Shown in pieces: positions 57,414-64,000 of a stretch of 64,000 nucleotides of DNA. The position numbers and the translations under genes are program-made. How positions within the stretch are numbered: position 1 is the stretch's first letter; each line of letters opens with the position of its first letter. Origin of the DNA: Gammaproteobacteria bacterium (GTDB taxonomy: Bacteria; Pseudomonadota; Gammaproteobacteria; Pseudomonadales; Pseudohongiellaceae); contig PALV01000013.1 in NCBI GenBank assembly GCA_002706685.1, positions 224,864-288,863 of the forward strand, given 5' to 3'. A model generated the notes under the pieces. It was not told the origin of the DNA. It worked only from the letters and a program-made list of their open reading frames with translations, and ran no database searches.

Positions 57414-58961
57414 GTGCAGGGACTCTTTGAAAGCATAAACCAGTTCTTCTCATTTATAGGCCCCATCTCCGACGCCGTCTGGGCGTTCCCCACTCAGTTC
57501 AGCATCTATAGCCAGATTCCTTTACTGGGGCAAATGTCGTTTGCTGTGCTGTTGCTGTTGGGCATGGGTGTCTGGTTCACCTGGCGCACCGGTATGGTTC
57601 AGATACTGAGCTTTCGGGAGGCCGTTCCGATCATGCTGCGCAAGCAGGATCACGACGTCGGCATCAGCGCATTGGCGTCTTTCCTGCTCGGCCTCGCCAT
57701 GCGCGCCGGGCCCGGCAATATCGTAGGTGTTACCGGCGCCATCACGGTCGGTGGACCAGGCGCGCTGTTCTGGATGTGGGTAGCAGCACTGTTTGGTATG
57801 GCGACCGCGTTCATGGAATCGGTACTGGCTCAACTATTCAAAGAGCGGAAGGGTAATGAGTTTGTCGGTGGCCTGCCCTTCTATGGCCGTTATATCCTGG
57901 GCAACAGTCGCGCCGCAGGCATACTGTTGACTGTTGTCTTTGTTACCTATGCGCTGTTCAACGTCCCGGCCCAGACCTTCAATGTATTCTCTGCAGTCAG
58001 CACCATCGCAACGACGGCGACCGGGCTGGAGTCCGACCCCCAGTCGCCACTTTATTATGGCATTGCGATACTACTGGTCCTAAGTTGCGCCTGGATGATC
58101 ATGGGGGGCATTCGTCGCGTCACGGCTTACACCAACGTGCTGGTCCCGGTGATGGCTGTGATTTTCTGCGGCATTTCAATGCTCATCATTCTGGTCAATG
58201 CGCCATTGGTGCCCAGTTTTTTTGTAGCGGTCGTTAAAGGTGCGTTTGCGCCCGACGCCTTGTTTGGCGGTGCCATGGGTGTCGCATTGGCCGAGGGCGT
58301 GCGACGTGGATTGATGTCCAACGAAGCCGGTCAGGGCACCATCACGATGGCAGCTGCAGCCGCAGACAACAAACACCCCTGCGAACAGGGTTTCGTACAA
58401 AGCCTCGGTGTCTTCTTCGACACTATTGTCATTTGCACGCTGACCGGTTTTATCGTAGTACTGGCCAAGGTGTGGAGCGGTACCGACGATAGCGCCATCT
58501 GGCAGGCAATGAGTGCGTCGCGCTTCGGTACTTATCTGGACTCCGTTGCGACCTTGCTGCCCGCCGCGCTTACCGCTGCCGTGACAATCATTCTGGCAGT
58601 CTGCTATTGCCTGTTCGCCTTCACGACCCTGCTCGGTATGATTACATTTGCCGAGATTTCAGCCAACTTCATTTCCCGTTCCCCACATTTCATTACTGGT
58701 ATTCGTGTGGCCGGCTCACTGGTCTTTGTGCCTTTCGGAGTACTGTCCATGCTGGCGGGATTGAACCTGGGAAACCTTTGGGCGATCACGGATCTGACCA
58801 ATATCATCATGGTGTATCTCAATATCCCCATACTGATACTGGGCGCACCAATGGTATATGCCGCGCTTGAGCACTATCGCCGAACGAGTGGTGGAGCGTT
58901 TGATTCGCAAAAAGTGATGGGTGTTACAACATCCTTCTGGCGCCATCCAGCAGAGCACTGA
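57414..58961 (+). CDS. Alanine/glycine:cation symporter (AGCS family)
   Basis: A 515-residue inner-membrane transporter with about 11 helices. AGCS signatures are present: LLLGMGVWFTWRTGMVQ, FLLGLAMRAGPGNIVGVTGA, LFWMWVAALFGMATAFMES, VPVMAVIFCGISML and GVRRGLMSNEAGQGTITMA. It imports a small amino acid (alanine, glycine or a relative) with sodium or protons. The GTG start at 57414 is weakly supported (GGGGCC upstream), but the conserved region begins soon after. It stands alone after the glyoxylate genes. Confidence 0.92.
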   Translation: MQGLFESINQFFSFIGPISDAVWAFPTQFSIYSQIPLLGQMSFAVLLLLGMGVWFTWRTGMVQILSFREAVPIMLRKQDHDVGISALASFLLGLAMRAGPGNIVGVTGAITVGGPGALFWMWVAALFGMATAFMESVLAQLFKERKGNEFVGGLPFYGRYILGNSRAAGILLTVVFVTYALFNVPAQTFNVFSAVSTIATTATGLESDPQSPLYYGIAILLVLSCAWMIMGGIRRVTAYTNVLVPVMAVIFCGISMLIILVNAPLVPSFFVAVVKGAFAPDALFGGAMGVALAEGVRRGLMSNEAGQGTITMAAAAADNKHPCEQGFVQSLGVFFDTIVICTLTGFIVVLAKVWSGTDDSAIWQAMSASRFGTYLDSVATLLPAALTAAVTIILAVCYCLFAFTTLLGMITFAEISANFISRSPHFITGIRVAGSLVFVPFGVLSMLAGLNLGNLWAITDLTNIIMVYLNIPILILGAPMVYAALEHYRRTSGGAFDSQKVMGVTTSFWRHPAEH

Positions 58962-59191
58962 ATTCGCCCAAGAAACAAACATTTATTGGCAGCATGGCTA
59001 TATATCAATCCGGTCGACGAACTGCCGGTTGATCAAGGTAAGCTGCTCGCAGACCGGCTTAACACGTAATTTCTTCCCTAAATTGCCCCCCGATTGTGCC
59101 TTCCTTCAGCTTACATTAAGCATTGCTTTTTCCTCATAATCCCGACATTGCCAGTTTTACGCCTATAGCTCATTTGCGTCAGGAAGCAGAC

Positions 59192-62100
59192 ATGTCGAAC
59201 AAAATGGATTCTCAACCGGTCACTGAATCGCAGCCTCTTACCCCAGCTAAAACCACACCCCGGCTAGCAGGAGCACCCCGAGAACGGACTACGCTGGCAC
59301 TTGAGCCACGCATGCTGCTGGACGCAACCATGGTTGACACGGTGACAACTGTCACTGACGTAGCAACAACTCAGGATGTCTACAGCCAGGATCTGGAACA
59401 CACGGCAGAAGCCAACCTGCTGATTCAAAGCAGCGGCGAATCAACTCTCGAAGTACACGCCCCCAACACACGCAACTGGCAGGCCGAGGAAGTTATTGAT
59501 GCTGCCGCCAGCAGCGGCAAGAGAGAAATTGTATTTATTGATGCCGCGCTGCCTGGCGCAGAAAAACTGATGGCCAACCTCCCCAGCGGGGTGGAGGCCT
59601 TCATGATCCAGGCAAACGGCGATGAACTTGGTCAGATCGCTCAGACGCTGGCGAGTATGGGTGGCGATGTGGATGCCATCCACATTCTGTCGCACGGCGA
59701 CCAGGGTGAAGCCCGCATTGGCCAGACAATACTGAACTCAGGCAATCTTTCAGAGTTCTCAGACATCCTGCGTGAAATTGGTTCATCAATCACCGATGAC
59801 GGCGACATTCTGATTTATGGTTGTAATGTTGCGGAAACCGATGGCCGCCTGTTCGTTGACAATCTTGCCAGCCTCACTGGCCGTGATGTCGCCGCATCCA
59901 CTGATGCTACAGGTGACGAGGCATATGGCGGCAACTGGCAGCTTGAGTACTCCACTGCCTCCATTGAAGCCACCTCCCTGTTTCAGGACAGCAGCGCCTC
60001 AGGCCTGGTTGGCGTACTAAATGATGATGTGGTCGACGTAAACTATCAGTCCATCAACTTCAATAATGTCACACGGGTAAGCGGATCATCCAACAATGCT
60101 GAGGGTGCCATACATCTGTATTCTGATGTATTTTCCGGCGTTGATGCGTTGCTGACAATCGTTGATATCGAGTCAAACGTAACGCTTGATGACTACGACA
60201 ATACTGCCACAACCGGCTTTGCGGAGGGCAACTCTGCAAACTTTTTGTCCCCCAGATTGAACGTTGGCACATCAGGGCGAGGTGTTACCTATCGTATTGA
60301 TTTTATTGAGGCTGACAGTTACAACTCAAGCACAAAACAAGGGACAGCTGTCACCCTTGGAGAGGTTCGCGCCTATACTTACGATATCGATATCAATCAG
60401 TACCAGGAATTTTCGACGTTCACAAACGCGACTTACAAAAATGGCTCAGATATCAACGTCTCGTACAACTCTGATTCAGGGCTGATTCAGTTCCGCTCCA
60501 CATCAAGCACTAACCTGCAAGGCAATGTGCGCAACAACAGCTCTGGCGCCATCAGTGTGTCCTACGATTTCCTGAGCTCAATTGAGTTCAAGCTTGGCGG
60601 GTTCAGCACTGGCGCAGCATATTTCTTCATTGAGTTTGGCACCAATGGCGGCATTGTCCACGACGTCGATATCACGCCAGATGATGTCCCTGGCGCGCCG
60701 CCAGTGGTCCCACGAGCAGTCCTGGCCGCTGACACGGGGTCATCCAACAGCGACCGGGTTACCAACAATGGACAGATTAATGTCAGCAATCTGGTAAGTG
60801 GTGGCACATGGGAGTATTCCACCAATAGTGGCTCCAGCTGGACAAGCGGCACCGGTACAAGCTTTACCGTAGGCGCTGGCGTTTACAGCAATGACCAGGT
60901 AAGGGTGCGTCAAACCGGCAGTAACGGCGTGACCGGAGATGCCACTAGCCTGACTGGTTTTACGGTAGACACAGTCAACCCCGATGCACCGACCATCGGC
61001 CTTGCTGCTGACACCGGCAGCAGCAACAGCGACGGCATCACAAAGAACAATACGATCAATGTTTCCGGCCTTGAAGCCAACAGCACCTGGGAGTATTCCA
61101 CCAACGGTGGCGGTTCGTGGACCAGTGGCAGCGGCAGCAGCTTCACACTGGCACAGGGCAGCTACGATAGTGGTGACGTTCGTGTCCGGCAGACTGACCT
61201 GGCCGGCAATACCGGTAACCCAGCATCACTTGGGGCTGTGACAATCGACACCACAGCGCCTTCGGCACCCAGCGCACCGGATTTGATTGCCAGCTCAGAT
61301 ACTGGCGATTCCGACACTGACAACGTAACCGCAGACAACACACCAACCTTCAGCGGCACAGGCGGTAATCCGGGAGACACGGTGACACTGTTTGCCAACG
61401 GCGTAAACGTTGGTTCAGCGACTGTAGGCGGTGATGGTAGCTGGACAATCACCACATCCACGCTGGCCGACGGCTCCTACAGCATGACGGCCAGATACAC
61501 CGATACGGCAGGTAACGAGAGTGGTCTGAGCCCTGCTCTTAATCCAGTAGTCATCAACACATCGGCCCCGAGTGCACCGACTGCACCTGACCTTCAGGCG
61601 CAATCTGACACTGGTTCTTCAGACACTGACGACTATACTTCCGACAATACACCGACGTTCACAGGCACCGGTGGTACCAGTGGCGACACGGTCACCATTT
61701 ACGCCAATGGTGTCGCCGTCGGTAGCGCAACAGTTGCGGGCAATGGCAGCTGGTCTGTTACCACCAGCACCCTGGCAGATGGTTCCTATAGTATTACAGC
61801 GCGTTATACCAATTCTCTGGGCAACCAGAGCGGCGATAGCCCGGCCCTGAACCCCGTTGTGATCGATACAACTGCGCCGGGCACCCCAACAGTGACTGCC
61901 CAGACAAGCAATAGCAGCACGCCAACTGTCAGCGGTACTGTCACTCTGGGTGCCAATGAGTCCTTGAGTGTCACAATCGATGGTGAAGTTTATACAACCG
62001 GCAATGGCCTGACGATTAATGGCAATACCTGGTCTGTCACTATCCCAGGCGGCAACGCTCTCAATGACGGCACCTATGAGGTTACAGCGACTGTCACAGA

Positions 62101-64000
62101 TCTGGCCGACAACACGTCTACGGATGCATCCAGCAATGAGCTGGTTGTCGACACAACCGCTCCAAACCAGCCCGCCGCACCGGATCTGACTGACGCATCA
62201 GACACAGGCACTTCAAATTCCGACAACTATACCAGCGACAGCACACCCAGCTTTTCTGGTGGCGGTGGCAACCCAGGGGACACAGCTACTCTTTATATTG
62301 ATGGCGTCGCAGCAGGCACTGCCACTGTTGATGGAAGCGGCAACTGGACTATTACAACGGGTGAGCTGACTGACGACACGTACGAAGTCACTGTGTCATT
62401 TACCGATCCGGCTGGTAATGAAAGCGCCCAGAGTACAGCACTGGAAGTAACCATCGATACCAGCGCGCCGACTGCGCCGACTGTCAACAGTCAGACATCG
62501 ACCAGTGCAACACCCACAGTAACTGGCACTGTCACTTTGGGTGCGAATGAAACCCTGAGCGTAACGATTGATGGCAATGTCTACACGGTTGGCAACGGTT
62601 TGACAGTCAATGGCAACAACTGGTCCGTCACAATCCCTGGCGCTGACGCTCTGAGCGATCGCACCTATGAAGTTACCGCAACAGTCACCGACCTTGCCGG
62701 AAACACTGTCAACGACAGTTCCAGCAATGAATTGATTGTCGATGCCACGCCCCCTGGAACTCCGGCGGCACCAGACCTGACCGACGCCTCTGATACTGCA
62801 GGCGCATCAAATACCGACAATTACACCAGCGATAACACACCTACTTTTACCGGCAGCGGCGGCACCCCTGGTGACACCGCAACGCTGTACATTGACGGGG
62901 TTGCTTCCGGTACTGTCACTATTGACGGCAGTGGCAACTGGACGATCACTGCCGGCGAACTGGCCGATGGTGTCTACGATATTACTGTCAGCTTTACCGA
63001 TACGTCTGGCAACGAAAGCGCTCAAAGCAGCGCGCTAGAAGTCACGATTGACACTAGCGCCCCAGCCGCGCCAAGTGCCACTCTCAATACTGACTCCGGC
63101 TCGGCCGGTAATGACAGCGTCACCAACAACGGTCAGATCGATGTAGGCAATCTGGAAGCTGGTGCGACCTGGGAATACACTACCAACGGTGGCAGCAACT
63201 GGACCACTGGCTCTGGCTCCAGCTTCACTCTGACTGAAGCCACCTATGGCACCAATCAGGTACGTGTCCGACAGACTGATGTAGCCGGAAACGTCAGCAA
63301 TGAAACGGTCTTGAGCTCAATCAATGTGGATCAGACCGATCCGCCTGCTCCTGTGCTGACGCTCGCTGCCGATACTGGAAGCGATGGCAATGACGGCGTG
63401 ACCAGCAATGGGCAGATTGTAGTTACCAATCTGGAAGGGAACAGCACCTGGGAATACTCCACTGACGGCGGTCAAACATGGACAGCTGGCTCAAATACCA
63501 GCTTTAACCTGGCCGAGGGCAGCTATGCCAATGAGGCGGTGCAAGTCCGTCAAACTGACCTGGCAGGCAACACAGGCCCGGCGGCCAAACTTGGTGCGCT
63601 AACTATAGATTCCACAGCGCCTGCGGCACCGACGGTCACGAGCCAGACTGTGACAACATCGACACCGACCGTCAGCGGCACCGTCAATCTGGGCAGCAAC
63701 GAAAACCTCAGCGTCACTATCAATGGTCAGGTATATACCACAGACGATAATCTGACAGTCAACGGAAACAATTGGTCGGTAGTCATTCCCGGTGGCCACG
63801 CACTAAGCGATGGAACCTACGAAATCACGGCGACAGTTACAGATCTGGCAGGAAATAGCAGAAGCGATTCTTCCAGCAATGAGCTGGTTGTGGACACGAC
63901 AGCGCCCGCTACGCCGGCCGCTCCCGATCTGACGGATGCCTCCGACACTGGACCGTCCAACACGGACAACTACACCAGCGATAACACCCCCACCTTCACC
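59192..64000 (+). CDS. Giant DUF4347/Ig-like repeat surface protein (5' 1,603 codons)
   Basis: An open frame from ATG 59192 (AGGAAG five bases upstream) to the window edge with no stop. Residues 37-45 are LEPRMLLDA, the LEPR-xLL motif found at the start of giant secreted proteins. Residues about 111-260 form DUF4347 (IHILSHGDQG, DGDILIYGCNVAETDGR). Residues about 270-500 are a beta-rich spacer. From residue 502 the protein is a chain of Ig-like/VCBS-type repeats of three interleaved kinds. No Sec signal is seen, so secretion by a type I system with a C-terminal signal beyond the window is likely. A role in adhesion or biofilm is inferred from architecture. Confidence 0.88.
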   Translation, partial: MSNKMDSQPVTESQPLTPAKTTPRLAGAPRERTTLALEPRMLLDATMVDTVTTVTDVATTQDVYSQDLEHTAEANLLIQSSGESTLEVHAPNTRNWQAEEVIDAAASSGKREIVFIDAALPGAEKLMANLPSGVEAFMIQANGDELGQIAQTLASMGGDVDAIHILSHGDQGEARIGQTILNSGNLSEFSDILREIGSSITDDGDILIYGCNVAETDGRLFVDNLASLTGRDVAASTDATGDEAYGGNWQLEYSTASIEATSLFQDSSASGLVGVLNDDVVDVNYQSINFNNVTRVSGSSNNAEGAIHLYSDVFSGVDALLTIVDIESNVTLDDYDNTATTGFAEGNSANFLSPRLNVGTSGRGVTYRIDFIEADSYNSSTKQGTAVTLGEVRAYTYDIDINQYQEFSTFTNATYKNGSDINVSYNSDSGLIQFRSTSSTNLQGNVRNNSSGAISVSYDFLSSIEFKLGGFSTGAAYFFIEFGTNGGIVHDVDITPDDVPGAPPVVPRAVLAADTGSSNSDRVTNNGQINVSNLVSGGTWEYSTNSGSSWTSGTGTSFTVGAGVYSNDQVRVRQTGSNGVTGDATSLTGFTVDTVNPDAPTIGLAADTGSSNSDGITKNNTINVSGLEANSTWEYSTNGGGSWTSGSGSSFTLAQGSYDSGDVRVRQTDLAGNTGNPASLGAVTIDTTAPSAPSAPDLIASSDTGDSDTDNVTADNTPTFSGTGGNPGDTVTLFANGVNVGSATVGGDGSWTITTSTLADGSYSMTARYTDTAGNESGLSPALNPVVINTSAPSAPTAPDLQAQSDTGSSDTDDYTSDNTPTFTGTGGTSGDTVTIYANGVAVGSATVAGNGSWSVTTSTLADGSYSITARYTNSLGNQSGDSPALNPVVIDTTAPGTPTVTAQTSNSSTPTVSGTVTLGANESLSVTIDGEVYTTGNGLTINGNTWSVTIPGGNALNDGTYEVTATVTDLADNTSTDASSNELVVDTTAPNQPAAPDLTDASDTGTSNSDNYTSDSTPSFSGGGGNPGDTATLYIDGVAAGTATVDGSGNWTITTGELTDDTYEVTVSFTDPAGNESAQSTALEVTIDTSAPTAPTVNSQTSTSATPTVTGTVTLGANETLSVTIDGNVYTVGNGLTVNGNNWSVTIPGADALSDRTYEVTATVTDLAGNTVNDSSSNELIVDATPPGTPAAPDLTDASDTAGASNTDNYTSDNTPTFTGSGGTPGDTATLYIDGVASGTVTIDGSGNWTITAGELADGVYDITVSFTDTSGNESAQSSALEVTIDTSAPAAPSATLNTDSGSAGNDSVTNNGQIDVGNLEAGATWEYTTNGGSNWTTGSGSSFTLTEATYGTNQVRVRQTDVAGNVSNETVLSSINVDQTDPPAPVLTLAADTGSDGNDGVTSNGQIVVTNLEGNSTWEYSTDGGQTWTAGSNTSFNLAEGSYANEAVQVRQTDLAGNTGPAAKLGALTIDSTAPAAPTVTSQTVTTSTPTVSGTVNLGSNENLSVTINGQVYTTDDNLTVNGNNWSVVIPGGHALSDGTYEITATVTDLAGNSRSDSSSNELVVDTTAPATPAAPDLTDASDTGPSNTDNYTSDNTPTFT
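60695..64000 (+). repeat. Mosaic of three Ig-like repeat types inside the giant protein
   Basis: Units of about 95-102 residues recur in the order A-A-B-B-C-B-C-B-A-A-C-B, starting near 60695, 60983, 61265, 61574, 61880, 62168, 62470, 62759, 63067, 63346, 63624 and 63911 (the last is cut by the edge). Type A has TWEYSTNGGSSWTSGSGSSF and VRVRQTDLAGN. Type B has APDLTDASDTG, YTSDNTPTFTG and GDTATLYIDGVA. Type C has TPTVSGTVTLGANE, NWSVTIPGG and YEVTATVTDLAGN. All end with an IDTTAP-like joint. Confidence 0.9.

Noticed and set aside
58962..59191. A riboswitch or terminator before the giant surface-protein gene
   Set aside because: A weak stem (about 59011-59034) is interrupted by a bulge and has no T run or recognisable riboswitch core.
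60695..64000. CRISPR-like or satellite DNA repeats
   Set aside because: The periodicity is about 280-310 bases, in frame and protein-coding; there are no short direct repeats with unique spacers.

Overview
The window is one contiguous stretch of a gammaproteobacterial chromosome with tightly packed, mostly housekeeping genes. It has moderately high GC, Pseudomonas-like gene orders (rpmE-priA, SPOR-hslV-hslU-DUF971-ubiE-ubiJ, osmC-vfr-trpC-trpD-trpG, amgK/murU, lptD-surA-pdxA-rsmA-apaH, tsaD/rpsU/dnaG/rpoD) and the AmgK/MurU cell-wall recycling route. It fits a free-living aquatic gammaproteobacterium outside the enterics. I cannot name the genus from sequence alone. No rRNA, tRNA, CRISPR array, IS transposase or prophage was seen, and no gene-free stretch exceeds about 250 bases.

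Layout. 1-4.4 kb: start of a type IV pilus operon (pilN, pilM) divergent from PBP1A, then L31 and a small chorismate mutase. 4.4-11.1 kb: priA, an FtsN-like SPOR protein, the HslVU protease behind a near-consensus heat-shock promoter, DUF971, ubiE and ubiJ. 11.1-13.4 kb: a bufferin-type RiPP operon (secreted Cys-rich precursor, DUF692 iron enzyme, DUF2063 partner) where ubiB would usually sit. 13.4-17.8 kb: osmC-like gene, vfr/crp-like regulator and trpGDC. 18-26.3 kb: accessory block with two secreted proteins of unknown function, an unassigned radical SAM protein, a UPF0178 protein, a photolyase, an orphan response regulator, a DUF2306-like membrane protein and a diguanylate cyclase. 26.3-29.8 kb: lipA, trpE, rpe. 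29.8-32.8 kb: a TorF-type outer-membrane protein behind a sigma-54 promoter, lying between a decayed copy of the murU 3' end and the intact murU-amgK. 32.9-45.3 kb: lptD-surA-pdxA-rsmA, apaH, cca-folM, a permease, folK, folB, tsaD. 45.4-50.1 kb: the macromolecular synthesis group rpsU, yqeY, dnaG, rpoD. 50.3-57.2 kb: a Tat-exported protein bracketed by palindromic repeats, then a glyoxylate-shunt locus (XRE/ScfR-like regulator divergent from glcB-aceA). 57.4-59.0 kb: an AGCS symporter. 59.2 kb to the end: the first 1,603 codons of a giant DUF4347/Ig-repeat surface protein that continues past the window.

The most unusual content is: (1) the bufferin operon, whose precursor looks like a tandem duplication with only one intact Cys core; (2) three copies of a long perfect or near-perfect palindrome built on AAAGGGGACGGAGGG, one of which supplies the C-terminal codons of the glyoxylate regulator; (3) a sigma-54 promoter with an NtrC-like site in front of torF; (4) a glyoxylate regulator with a degenerate metalloprotease motif and a C-terminal Cys cluster facing repeated TGTGAAATT boxes; (5) a giant adhesin whose DUF4347 domain shows a His-Gly / Gly-Cys pair like clan CD cysteine peptidases.
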